Of a DNA stretch of 64,000 bases, positions 18,423 to 26,119 are shown in pieces. The stretch comes from Chitinophagales bacterium (GTDB lineage: Bacteria; Bacteroidota; Bacteroidia; Chitinophagales; LD1): contig JAHBTS010000002.1 in NCBI GenBank assembly GCA_019638515.1, positions 551,558 to 615,557 of the forward strand, given 5' to 3'. Both the position numbers and the translations under genes were made by a program. How positions within the stretch are numbered: the first letter of the stretch is position 1; the number at the start of each line of letters is the position of its first letter. The notes beneath the pieces are model-generated. The model had not been told where the DNA came from, made no database searches, and saw only the letters and a program-made list of their open reading frames with translations.

Positions 18423-18452
18423 TTGGGGCTAACCAATAAAATTTTACTTTCG
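18423..18452 (+). promoter_or_regulatory. Candidate promoter for the T6SS cassette
   Basis: TTG at 18423-18425, a 19-base spacer, then TACTTTCG at 18445-18452, one mismatch from the Bacteroidota TAnnTTTG box. It lies 16 bases upstream of the tssG start and separates the cassette from the membrane-protein gene before it. Confidence 0.5.
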
Positions 18453-18468
18453 GAAACAAAACCTGTAA

Positions 18469-19404
18469 ATGGATTTTGAAGAAATTCTAAATCATTTTGA
18501 TGCAATTGAAGGCGATATAAAAGCCGAGAGTATTTTTGCGGTATTAGAGCGAAATGGCTTTAATTCCGAACACTTTATCACGCGCAACAAAAGCACCTTT
18601 AACCGCCCAAACGGCAAAGATATTGCTCATGTTTATTTCGATGAATCTTCTAAAATTGAAGATTTCCTTTCGGTAGAACTCAACCGAAACGGACTATATG
18701 ATTACCTCCCCGAGGGCCTCTTTCACCAGCAAACCGACTCCATTAGCCGCCAAACCAAAGTAGATGAATGGGTAAAACAAGCGCGCCACAATAAAGTGAT
18801 AGAAGACGACTCGCGTAAGTTTTTTTTACCCGTGGAGCACGAGGTTTTTCTTTCGCGTTTAGGGCTAGAAGATAAAGAAGTGAGCATACTCGAAAGCATG
18901 CAAAAACAAGATGCAGGTAACTTGCTTTTTGCTTTTTGGGGTTTAAAATATTCGCACAATGTAAAAGGACTAAACCTGCTGGTTTACCTATTGCCTATGC
19001 TCGAAAAAATTATCGGGAATTTACAATTAACCGAAGCCTGCTACGAAATAATTTTAGGCGAAAAAGTACGCATACAAAAATCGTACTTACCCAAAAATGC
19101 CATAAAAGTGGCAGAACCTTTTACATTAAACAGTTCATTTTTGGGGCAAAACACCGTTATTGGAAACAGCACTCCATCTGCATTTCCCACACTTACTTTT
19201 ACCATTGGGCCACTCGAAAAATTTTCACTTTCAGATTACTTACAAAAAGGCACACTACACCAAACACTGCAACTGCTCCACAGCTATTTTGTACCTGTAG
19301 AAGCCGATATCGAAGAAGAAATTATTCCTAACGAAGACGAAAAAACTTTCGCTTTAGGAGAAAAAAACGAAAATTGCCGTTTGGGTTTTATTTGTATCTC
19401 TTAA
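18469..19404 (+). CDS. tssG: T6SSiii baseplate subunit TssG-like protein
   Basis: A 311-residue soluble protein. Features in line with Bacteroidota TssG are an N-terminal segment ending in LNRNGLYDYLPEGLFHQ (about residues 75-90), the central FLPVEHEVFLSRLGLEDKE and the C-terminal GPLEKFSLSDYLQKG. In the baseplate, TssG pairs with TssF and contacts TssK. The identification leans on the neighbourhood: the next three genes read as TssN, TssK and TssO. The gene has its own promoter candidate. TssF, its usual partner, is not in the window. The alternative is an unnamed conserved protein of the same cluster. Confidence 0.72.
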   Translation: MDFEEILNHFDAIEGDIKAESIFAVLERNGFNSEHFITRNKSTFNRPNGKDIAHVYFDESSKIEDFLSVELNRNGLYDYLPEGLFHQQTDSISRQTKVDEWVKQARHNKVIEDDSRKFFLPVEHEVFLSRLGLEDKEVSILESMQKQDAGNLLFAFWGLKYSHNVKGLNLLVYLLPMLEKIIGNLQLTEACYEIILGEKVRIQKSYLPKNAIKVAEPFTLNSSFLGQNTVIGNSTPSAFPTLTFTIGPLEKFSLSDYLQKGTLHQTLQLLHSYFVPVEADIEEEIIPNEDEKTFALGEKNENCRLGFICIS

Positions 19405-19427
19405 CTTTACGTTTCTTATACCAGAAT

Positions 19428-20303
19428 ATGTTAGATTGGAAACCGGCTATTGTGAATGTTGTATTTATGGCTGCGGGCGCTGCCTTCGGAGCCTTGTTTT
19501 TTTACTTTGGCAAAAATGAACTTTCAAAATATAAGAAGCACCTAATTGTGCACACACTTTTAGTGGCACTCATAAGTGCGTTGTGGGGCACCGTAGGCTT
19601 TTTAGTAGCAGAAACACCACGCCTTGCATTTTCAATTGCACAGTTTTTGTTTCTGTTTTTAGGCTTAGGGCACACGCTTGGCATTTACCTCCACCAGCCT
19701 TGGAGCAGCCGCACCGGATTTAAAAAAGAATTATTCTTTTCGCTCAGCCAGTTTGTGGTGGCAGCATTGGTATTTACATTAGTAATACAGTTTACTGCAC
19801 CACCAGCATATCGGTTGCTTTTCACCTTTGCAGCCCTTCCGTTTCTAATTCCGTTTTTGTTTATGAAGTTGTTTGATTTTGCCATGATGATTCCTATGCT
19901 TATTTACAAGCGTTGGTTTTATCCGGTAGAAGATGAAATGCCCGATGCAGACGATATTGATATGACACAGCCTATTGTATTAGCCTTCCAATTTCAAAAA
20001 AGAATGAAAGATGCTTCGTACACCAACTTTAGAGCCAAAGCACCGCAGCGGCTTGGGTTTGGGCAACTCTTTTTCTTTTTCATAAACGATTACAACGAGC
20101 GCCACCCCGAAAGCATTATCGAATATTTAGACCCGCACCGCCAACCTAGCGGCTGGGTATTTTACGTAAAAAATCCTTGGTGGAAGCCAAACCGATTTAT
20201 AGACCCACACCAAACCATACAGGAAAATACTTTAAAAGAAGACGATATTGTAATTTGCACTAGAGTGTACGAACAGTTAAAACCTACAACCGAAAATGAG
20301 TAA
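19428..20303 (+). CDS. tssN: T6SSiii membrane protein TssN
   Basis: A 291-residue protein with five or six transmembrane helices in the first 165 residues, then a soluble C-terminal domain (IVLAFQFQKRM, RLGFGQLFFFFINDYNERHPESIIEYL, VFYVKNPWWKP). This plan of membrane bundle plus cytoplasmic domain, and the WWKPNRFIDP-type motif, match TssN, a component known only from the Bacteroidota T6SS subtype, where it is thought to replace the TssJLM-type membrane complex. The start is placed at ATG 19428, 23 bases after tssG; the frame is open from a TTG at 19374, which would overlap tssG. Its stop overlaps the tssK start by 8 bases. Confidence 0.78.
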   Translation: MLDWKPAIVNVVFMAAGAAFGALFFYFGKNELSKYKKHLIVHTLLVALISALWGTVGFLVAETPRLAFSIAQFLFLFLGLGHTLGIYLHQPWSSRTGFKKELFFSLSQFVVAALVFTLVIQFTAPPAYRLLFTFAALPFLIPFLFMKLFDFAMMIPMLIYKRWFYPVEDEMPDADDIDMTQPIVLAFQFQKRMKDASYTNFRAKAPQRLGFGQLFFFFINDYNERHPESIIEYLDPHRQPSGWVFYVKNPWWKPNRFIDPHQTIQENTLKEDDIVICTRVYEQLKPTTENE

Positions 20304-21459
20304 ACAAACAGAACATCGTTTTGTACATTGGATAGATGGAATGAAAGTGAACCGCACGCACTTTATCCAAGACCAATTAGCCACCATTGATTTAGTACGC
20401 GATGCTTCGAGCCGCAATGTTTCACCCATCAACTTTGGATTGCTATTACCCGAAGCCGGCAAGCCAACGGCACTCCAAAGCACTGTAAGCATAGAAACCA
20501 ACGGCACACTCAATGTTGCAGTAAATTATTGCCATGCAGTAACCGCCAATGGAACACTCATTGATATTGCACCCGAGTTTCCGCTAAAAGAACAAATAAG
20601 TATTAGCAAAGAAATTGAAGCCGCTTCCAAAGCAGCCAATTACTATGTGGTAATAGTTGCCGATGCTTTTCACCCAACGCCTTATGGCGTACCCAATCCC
20701 GCAGAAATGCCCGCACGCCAACCATTTGTTTCAACCGCATTGAGCATACAGTTGGTACACGAAGATATACTATCTACCCACCAAAGTGCCCCTGTATTGC
20801 TGCCTGTTTCTAAGATTGTAATTAAAAACGGAAAAGCCGAAGAAGATGCAGGATTTATTCCACCATGTACCGCAGCATTGGCATATCCAGACCTTGCCGA
20901 TGTTTTAGACGAAACACTTAAATTTTTTGCGCAAATAGAGCAACTCACTTTAAGCATTATTCAAAAAGTACATCAAAAAAATCAGCAAAACGACTTGGCA
21001 TTGCTTATGCTCGGTTTATCTGAAAGAATGCAGCAGTTTATCAATTATCGCTTTGCTGCCCTAAAATGGGAAATGCCATACCGCTCGCCATTTTTTATTT
21101 ATGAACTCAACTCCAGTTTTGCAAGAGTAATTTACAGTTTCTTAGAATCGCGCAGCAGCACAGGAAAAGAAGAAATGGTTAACTACATTACCGAATGGTG
21201 CGATTTAACCCAAGGCCAATTCGATAGTGCCGTTGCAGAATTGCTGCAGCTACCCTACAACCATAGCGATATAAACAACAGCCTCATAAAAATTACCGAT
21301 TTTGCCAAAACACTTTCTATTGTATTTTCTAAATTGGCAAAGCTCGACTACATTGGAAAAAAGAAAGAAACCAACATATTTGTGAAAGAAGAACCCGTTG
21401 CCGGAAACACAAGCAGCGAAGTAAAACCTAAAGTAAAAAGAAGTTTTCTTGCAGATTAG
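20296..21459 (+). CDS. tssK: T6SSiii baseplate subunit TssK
   Basis: A 387-residue soluble protein. The N-terminus HRFVHWIDGMKVNRTHFIQDQ is the W-x-x-G-M-x-x-x-x-x-H-F signature of TssK proteins in its Bacteroidota form; the rest follows the family order of a beta-rich shoulder (residues about 50-180) and a helical C-terminal half. TssK trimers link the baseplate to the membrane complex. The start overlaps the tssN stop (ATGAGTAA), a sign of translational coupling. The tail (KEEPVAGNTSSEVKPKVK) is low-complexity and presumably disordered. Confidence 0.85.
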   Translation: MSKQTEHRFVHWIDGMKVNRTHFIQDQLATIDLVRDASSRNVSPINFGLLLPEAGKPTALQSTVSIETNGTLNVAVNYCHAVTANGTLIDIAPEFPLKEQISISKEIEAASKAANYYVVIVADAFHPTPYGVPNPAEMPARQPFVSTALSIQLVHEDILSTHQSAPVLLPVSKIVIKNGKAEEDAGFIPPCTAALAYPDLADVLDETLKFFAQIEQLTLSIIQKVHQKNQQNDLALLMLGLSERMQQFINYRFAALKWEMPYRSPFFIYELNSSFARVIYSFLESRSSTGKEEMVNYITEWCDLTQGQFDSAVAELLQLPYNHSDINNSLIKITDFAKTLSIVFSKLAKLDYIGKKKETNIFVKEEPVAGNTSSEVKPKVKRSFLAD

Positions 21460-21478
21460 CACAGCATAAAAAAAACTC

Positions 21479-21988
21479 ATGGAAGCATTAAACAAAAACG
21501 AAAGAGCACGTTCATTTTGGAAATTTTTAGCCCTATTTTTAGGTGTAATTGCATTGGCAATTGCAGCAGTTTTTATTAACTACAAAGTACCTTATGTAGA
21601 AAATGAAATATTGCGTACCCAAAACGAAAAGTACGAAACACAATTGGGTGCCGATGTGGGATTTTACCAAAAGCTAGACACCGTAAAACAACTGCTCGAT
21701 AAGATAAACACCCCTGGCGAAAACGTAGTGTACTTCGACCAGTTTGTTAGCTCCACGTTGGTAGATATGGGAAAAAACCTGAGCGATACTACTGCCAAAC
21801 GAGGATTTTACAGCAACATCATTGCGCTTTGTTTAGAACTTCAAAAATCGAAAAAGCAACTGCGCGATTTGGGTGGAGCCTCTAAAGATGTAGAATCTTA
21901 CAAGGCCGATATTGAAAAACTTACACGTGATTTAGATCAGGCAAAACGCGATTTAGATATTTGCCGCTTGCAGTTAGGCAATAAATAA
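21479..21988 (+). CDS. tssO: T6SSiii transmembrane protein TssO
   Basis: A 169-residue protein with a short cytoplasmic N-terminus, one transmembrane helix (FLALFLGVIALAIAAVFI, about residues 17-34) and an extracytoplasmic part ending in a long coiled coil (residues about 120-165, SYKADIEKLTRDLDQAKRDL). This single-pass plan, and its position right behind tssK, match TssO of the Bacteroidota T6SS. It starts 19 bases after tssK and is followed by a strong bidirectional terminator, so the operon ends here without tssP, tssQ or tssR. Confidence 0.8.
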   Translation: MEALNKNERARSFWKFLALFLGVIALAIAAVFINYKVPYVENEILRTQNEKYETQLGADVGFYQKLDTVKQLLDKINTPGENVVYFDQFVSSTLVDMGKNLSDTTAKRGFYSNIIALCLELQKSKKQLRDLGGASKDVESYKADIEKLTRDLDQAKRDLDICRLQLGNK

Positions 21989-22007
21989 TACATAAACCTA
22001 CAAGCAT

Positions 22008-22040
22008 AAAAAAAGCCGCACTTGCATGCGGCTTTTTTTA
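22008..22040. terminator. Bidirectional terminator between tssO and the small lipoprotein gene
   Basis: Inverted repeat AAAAGCCGCA / TGCGGCTTTT with a CTTGCA loop, with an A run before and a T run after it, so it can stop transcription from both converging genes (tssO on plus, 22056-22274 on minus). Confidence 0.9.
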
Positions 22041-22055
22041 TGTGCTACTTCAAAG

Positions 22056-22274
22056 TTAGTCTAACTTGCAAGTATATACTGCAGTTTGCCCCTGTTGGTA
22101 GGTTTCATTTGCTTTACAAATTGTTTCTGCTTGTTCTTTAGTTGCATTTGGAATTATCACTCTCGCCACTTGCCCGGTGGTAGTGCATTGGCAAGTGTAG
22201 TCTTTCTTAGCGCAAGAAGACATACCTACGCTCAAAAGAGCAACTGCTCCAAAGCCAAATAATAATTTTTTCAT
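22056..22274 (-). CDS. Small lipoprotein, 72 residues
   Basis: Lipoprotein signal MKKLLFGFGAVALLSVG with lipobox MSSC, then KKDYTCQCTTTG. The mature part is about 50 residues and has three further Cys besides the lipid-bearing one (C-x-C and two near the C-terminus), which may form disulfides in the periplasm. It is convergent with tssO and separated from it by a terminator. It has its own promoter, so it is probably not a T6SS part. Function unknown. Confidence 0.75.
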   Translation of the reverse strand: MKKLLFGFGAVALLSVGMSSCAKKDYTCQCTTTGQVARVIIPNATKEQAETICKANETYQQGQTAVYTCKLD

Positions 22275-22305
22275 AATTCGGATTTTTAGTTAATGAATGT
22301 AAAAA

Positions 22306-22335
22306 CAAATGTACTACATTTAGGCATATACGCAA
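22306..22335 (-). promoter_or_regulatory. Bacteroidota promoter for the 72-residue lipoprotein
   Basis: On the minus strand: TTG at 22335-22333, a 19-base spacer, and TACATTTG at 22313-22306, a full match to TAnnTTTG. The start codon lies 31 bases downstream. Confidence 0.7.
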
Positions 22336-22369
22336 TCTATCCATTTGTTTTTTTCCACACACCCAATAT

Positions 22370-22399
22370 TTTGAATTTTGAACCTTTCAAGTACATTTG
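22370..22399 (+). promoter_or_regulatory. Bacteroidota promoter for the 151-residue lipoprotein
   Basis: TTTG at 22370-22373, an 18-base spacer and TACATTTG at 22392-22399, again a full match to TAnnTTTG. The same TACATTTG octamer is used by the divergent gene, so the two lipoprotein genes share a divergent control region of about 160 bases. Confidence 0.7.
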
Positions 22400-22433
22400 C
22401 ACCATTCATAAACAAACAAAAATTTAAAAAACC

Positions 22434-22889
22434 ATGAGTAAACTATTCAGACCGTTTTTGATGGTAGCAACAGCAGCTACACTTTTATTCACCAATTCTT
22501 GTACTAAAACTTGCGATCCGGGTTACGAAGGTACAGACTGCAAAACAGAAGTTCGCGCTAAATTCCTTTCTAATAACGTATCGGTAAGCGAAAAGAAAAA
22601 CAATGGCACAGCATACAGTTACTCTACTACTATTATTTCTGTAAGCAGCGATGTACAGCAAGTTGCTATTACTAAAATTGCAAACGGCTTCTACAATTCT
22701 AATATAAAAGCAACTGTAGATGGCTCTACATTTACAATTGCAAAGCAAGATCCAGATAACGATGGCTATAATATAGAAGGTTCTGGTACAGTTTCTGGTA
22801 CTTCTGTAGCAGTTACTTTCACCATTACCGGTAAAGACGGAAATGGCAACACAGTTACCGATAGCTATTCTGGAACTTGGACACTATAA
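22434..22889 (+). CDS. Lipoprotein with short EGF-like N-terminus
   Basis: A 151-residue protein with a lipoprotein signal (lipobox TNSC, then TKTCDPGYEGTDC). The CDPGYEGTDC stretch is an EGF-like half module seen at the start of several Bacteroidota lipoproteins. The mature domain is a small beta-sandwich-like segment of Val/Thr/Ser strands (VRAKFLSNNVSVSEKK to SYSGTWTL). It is transcribed from its own promoter and closed by a strong terminator. Function unknown. Confidence 0.8.
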   Translation: MSKLFRPFLMVATAATLLFTNSCTKTCDPGYEGTDCKTEVRAKFLSNNVSVSEKKNNGTAYSYSTTIISVSSDVQQVAITKIANGFYNSNIKATVDGSTFTIAKQDPDNDGYNIEGSGTVSGTSVAVTFTITGKDGNGNTVTDSYSGTWTL

Positions 22890-22913
22890 TTCCAATAAAT
22901 AGTTAGAAAATAA

Positions 22914-22945
22914 AAAAGGGTGCCAATCGGCACCCTTTTCTTTTT
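22914..22945. terminator. Bidirectional terminator
   Basis: AAAAGGGTGCC / GGCACCCTTTT stem with an AATC loop, flanked by A and T runs. It lies between two convergent lipoprotein genes (22434-22889 plus, 22961-23398 minus). Confidence 0.9.
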
Positions 22946-22960
22946 AGGTATATTCCTATA

Positions 22961-23398
22961 TTAGTTTCCACCCATTTTTGATGCTTTATTATTTGCAGGA
23001 GTAGTAGTGGTAGTGCCACCCATTTTAGAGGATTTATCGCCTCCGTTGCTTGGAGCAGAAGTTCCGCCCATTTTATCAGACTTAGTTTCTGGTTTTTTAG
23101 GCTCTTCTTTCTTTGGAGTAGGTTTTGCTACCGGCTTTTTAGCTGCAGGTTTCACGCCTTTCACCGGAGTGGCTGCTGCTGCTAAAGAATCGAACTGAGC
23201 TTGTGCCAAAGCTGCTACTTCTGTATCGCACTCAGCAGCTACTTCAGCTTCTAATGCTTTAAATTTTTCATCTACCAAACTTTGGATTTTAGCATTTTGC
23301 TCTTCGGTTTGCTTGGCAACCTCTGCTGCATTATTGCAACTGTTCAACGCAACTGCTACTGTAGCACTTGCTGCAAATACCATGAATATCTTTTTCAT
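22961..23398 (-). CDS. Lipoprotein with coiled coil and KMGG repeats
   Basis: A 145-residue lipoprotein (lipobox LNSC, then NNAAEVAKQTEEQNAKI). Residues about 25-75 look like an amphipathic helix or coiled coil. The second half is low-complexity Pro/Lys/Ala/Thr (VKPAAKKPVAKPTPKKEEPKK) and ends with three spaced copies of a (S/D)KMGG(T/N) motif, the last at the C-terminus. It is 33 bases downstream of another small lipoprotein with a similar acidic CDTxxA / CETDKA helix, which suggests duplication. The repeat may bind peptidoglycan or another envelope partner; that is speculation. Confidence 0.75.
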   Translation of the reverse strand: MKKIFMVFAASATVAVALNSCNNAAEVAKQTEEQNAKIQSLVDEKFKALEAEVAAECDTEVAALAQAQFDSLAAAATPVKGVKPAAKKPVAKPTPKKEEPKKPETKSDKMGGTSAPSNGGDKSSKMGGTTTTTPANNKASKMGGN

Positions 23399-23431
23399 TG
23401 TTACTTCCTTGAATTTAATGGTCTTAAAAAA

Positions 23432-23674
23432 TTATTGTGCTTGAGGTACTGCGCTTTGCAATTCGGCAAGTTTCGCTGCTACTTTAGCTGCTTTATCGGT
23501 TTCGCAAGCTGCTTTTAATTCTGCCTTTTTGCTTTCGGCAGTAGCGTTGTAAGCAGAATCTACTTGTGCAGATATTTGCTCTTCAGAAAGCGGAGTAAAT
23601 TTTTCACCGCAGCTTACCAGCGCAAGTGCAAAAAATCCACTCGCCAACATTACGGCTGTGATTCTTTTTTTCAT
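23432..23674 (-). CDS. Small lipoprotein, 80 residues, paralog-like neighbour of the KMGG protein
   Basis: The start at ATG 23674 gives MKKRITAVMLASGFFALALVS with lipobox LVSC, so the longer frame from 23749 is rejected. The mature part is a predicted helix rich in Ala, Glu and Lys, containing AACETDKAAKVAAKLAELQS, which lines up with AECDTEVAALAQAQFDSL in the following lipoprotein. The two genes are 33 bases apart and likely co-transcribed. Function unknown. Confidence 0.7.
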   Translation of the reverse strand: MKKRITAVMLASGFFALALVSCGEKFTPLSEEQISAQVDSAYNATAESKKAELKAACETDKAAKVAAKLAELQSAVPQAQ

Positions 23675-23810
23675 GTTTGATTGTTTTTTGATTTTTAAAA
23701 TAGTTTTTTTGACTGGGCGAAAATACATGTATGCAGGGCAATAAAACAAGTGGGATGAAAATTTCTTTTTTATTGTGCATAAAATGTGCGTACACGTTAT
23801 TTTTCTTGAG

Positions 23811-24299
23811 TTACTTCTCGTATTGCTGCACTTCTTCGTGAAAATATTCCAGTTTTATTCCTGCCTCTAAAAACATGGCTTCGCTCTCGCCACCTGCGTG
23901 GTATTTCCGTTGGCAAACCACTCTTTTTATTCCGCAGTTGATTATGAGCATGGCGCAAGTGCGGCACGGTGTCATACGGCAATATAGTGTAGAGCCTTCT
24001 AAAGAAACACCTCTTTTGGCAGCTTGGCAAATGGCATTTTGCTCGGCATGTACGGTGCGCACGCAATGCTCGGTAGTGTTGCCATCTTCGTGTACTACTT
24101 TTTTCATTTGGTGACCTACTTCATCGCAATGCGGCAGCCCTACCGGAGAGCCTACGTAGCCTGTAACCAACAATTGGTTTTCTTTGGCAATTACGCATCC
24201 GCTCCGCCCTCTGCCACAGGTTGCCCGTTTGCTAATGGCATCCATTACTTCCATAAAGTATTCGTCCCAGCTTGGGCGCTTGTAAACTTCGCTGCTCAT
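23811..24299 (-). CDS. Deoxycytidylate (dCMP) deaminase family protein
   Basis: A 162-residue zinc-dependent deaminase. The catalytic motif is HAE at residues 84-86 (TVHAEQNAICQAA) and the zinc ligands Cys112 and Cys115 lie in MTPCRTCAMLI. The extra Cys/His-rich region before it (residues 28-80, with LPHCDEVGH and EHC) is typical of dCMP deaminases of the ComEB type, which make dUMP for thymidylate synthesis. The length is normal. It ends about 135 bases from the start of the lipoprotein pair and follows miaB on the same strand with a 28-base gap. Confidence 0.9.
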   Translation of the reverse strand: MSSEVYKRPSWDEYFMEVMDAISKRATCGRGRSGCVIAKENQLLVTGYVGSPVGLPHCDEVGHQMKKVVHEDGNTTEHCVRTVHAEQNAICQAAKRGVSLEGSTLYCRMTPCRTCAMLIINCGIKRVVCQRKYHAGGESEAMFLEAGIKLEYFHEEVQQYEK

Positions 24300-24327
24300 T
24301 TATTTGCTGTAGGTTTGATTTATTAAA

Positions 24328-25809
24328 CTATGAAACAACTTCGCCTTTAAGCGTGGCGGCTGTGCATTCGGTAACTTTTACTTGCACGTATGTGCCAATT
24401 TGAATATTGCCTTTGGGAAATATCACTACTTTGTTTTGCGTATTTCTTCCAAACAAGTGCTCGCTACTGCGGTGCGAGACCCCTTCTGCCAGCACTTCGT
24501 AGGTTTTGCCAACATCTTGTTGATTTCGAATAAGCGAATGCTTCATTTGCATATCTACAATTTCCTGCAACCTTCGTTTTTTAACATCTTCAGGAATATC
24601 GTCTTTAAATTTTTTGGCTGCCACGGTGCCCGGGCGCTCGCTGTAAAAGAACATATATGCCATTTCGTATTTCACTTCATCCATTAGGCTGAGTGTTTCT
24701 TGGTGTTCATCTTCGGTTTCGCTGCAAAAACCTGCTATAATATCGGTTGAAATAGCGGCATCGGGCAGTATATTGCGAATGGCGGCAATGCGGTTTAAAT
24801 ACCAACTCCTATCGTAGGTTCTATTCATGGCATCTAATACGCGACTGCTGCCACTTTGCACCGGAAGGTGAATGTATTTGCAGATGTTTGGATATTTTGC
24901 CATTACGTGCAACACATCATCTGTCATATCTTTTGGGTGCGAAGTGCTGTAGCGAATACGTAAGTCCGGTGCTAATTGAGCTACCAATTCCAATAGCTTG
25001 GCAAAATTTACTACGCGCTCATCGTACTTGGCATCTACCAATTTTTTTCCTACCAGTTTTTCGTCTTCGCTAAATCTATAGGAGTTTACGTTTTGCCCCA
25101 GCAGGGTTACTTCGCGGTAGCCGCGCTCGTATAGTTCTTTTGCTTCGTTTACAATACTTTTCCAGTTGCGGCTCCGCTCCCTGCCGCGTGTAAACGGCAC
25201 TACGCAAAATGCACACATATTATCGCAACCGCGCATAATGGAAATAAATGCCGACACGCCATTGGAGTTTAAACGAACGGGATTTATTTCGGCATAAGTT
25301 TCTTCGCGGCTAAGCAATACGTTTACGGCTTTTTGTCCTGTTTCGGCTTCTTCTACCATGCTCGGAAGTGCGCGGTAGGCATCGGGTCCGCAAACAATAT
25401 CTACTATTTTTTCTTCTTCCAGAAACTTGTCTTTCAAGCGTTCTGCCATGCAACCCAACACGCCCACCAATGAGGCTTTCTTCTTTTTCTTAACTGCATT
25501 TAAGTGCTGTAAGCGATGGCGAATACGCTGCTCGGCATTATCGCGGATGGCGCAAGTGTTTATTAAAATTAAATCGGCTTCGTAAAAATCTGAAGTAGAA
25601 TCGAAACCGGCACCTGCCAAAATAGAAGCCACCACTTCGCTGTCCGAAAAATTCATTTGGCAGCCATAACTTTCTATGTAAAATTTCTTTCCGTTAGAAA
25701 TTACATGCTGCGGGCGCTCTAAAGTGAGCGTTTCGCCTTGTCTTGCTTCATCAATCTTTTTGGGTTGAAGCTCAAAAGCTACTTCATTATTATACAAAGA
25801 ATCACTCAT
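24328..25809 (-). CDS. miaB: tRNA-2-methylthio-N6-dimethylallyladenosine synthase
   Basis: Radical-SAM methylthiotransferase acting on i6A37 of tRNAs that read UNN codons. From the chosen start ([10 protein letters not shown]) the N-terminal UPF0004 cluster ligands are Cys50 (ESYGCQMN), Cys86 (LINTCAIRD) and Cys120 (GVLGCMAER); the radical-SAM Cys are 195, 199 and 202 in [15 protein letters not shown]-terminal TRAM domain ends the protein ([15 protein letters not shown] onward). 493 residues is slightly long for the family because of the N-terminus. The start is set by a promoter whose TATCTTTG box ends 9 bases upstream of ATG 25809; the longer frame to 25866 would run through that promoter. 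Confidence 0.95.
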   Translation of the reverse strand: MSDSLYNNEVAFELQPKKIDEARQGETLTLERPQHVISNGKKFYIESYGCQMNFSDSEVVASILAGAGFDSTSDFYEADLILINTCAIRDNAEQRIRHRLQHLNAVKKKKKASLVGVLGCMAERLKDKFLEEEKIVDIVCGPDAYRALPSMVEEAETGQKAVNVLLSREETYAEINPVRLNSNGVSAFISIMRGCDNMCAFCVVPFTRGRERSRNWKSIVNEAKELYERGYREVTLLGQNVNSYRFSEDEKLVGKKLVDAKYDERVVNFAKLLELVAQLAPDLRIRYSTSHPKDMTDDVLHVMAKYPNICKYIHLPVQSGSSRVLDAMNRTYDRSWYLNRIAAIRNILPDAAISTDIIAGFCSETEDEHQETLSLMDEVKYEMAYMFFYSERPGTVAAKKFKDDIPEDVKKRRLQEIVDMQMKHSLIRNQQDVGKTYEVLAEGVSHRSSEHLFGRNTQNKVVIFPKGNIQIGTYVQVKVTECTAATLKGEVVS

Positions 25810-25817
25810 AAACGCAG

Positions 25818-25825
25818 CAAAGATA
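25818..25825 (-). promoter_or_regulatory. TAnnTTTG box of the miaB promoter
   Basis: On the minus strand TATCTTTG, a full match to the Bacteroidota -7 box, 9 bases before the miaB start. The upstream TTG partner is not at the ideal distance (closest about 22 bases), so only the downstream box is called. The 5' leader would be almost absent. Confidence 0.5.
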
Positions 25826-26119
25826 AACGAATGAACGAATATATTCCCAAGCATGTTTTCGGGCATTTAGTAGTTAGCAGTAATGGCAGAAAACCGACTC
25901 CAAAAGATAAGCACGACTGAAAAAAACATAATTCGTGCATATAGAAATAAGTAATGAACCATCGCTTTATGGACATCATTCAACTTATTAAACAATCTAG
26001 GGTTAATGCTATAAAAGCCGTAAATGCTGGGTAAGCTCCCCAAAAAAAGAAAATTGCTTTCTCGTTTCTACTTGCACGGATTGTATTATTCTTGCTATCT
26101 AAAATTTCAATTAGAAAAC

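Noticed and set aside
18936..19331. 131-codon frame inside tssG in another phase
   Set aside because: Lys/Arg/His-rich translation without any domain; tssG in frame 18469 has a sensible composition and a promoter.
24024..24326. 100-codon plus-strand frame opposite the dCMP deaminase
   Set aside because: Shadow of the conserved zinc deaminase gene.
25866..26119. Search for a tRNA or small RNA in the miaB / alcohol dehydrogenase gap
   Set aside because: No cloverleaf-type GGTTCGAATCC arm or other conserved element was seen; the only signal is the miaB promoter box.
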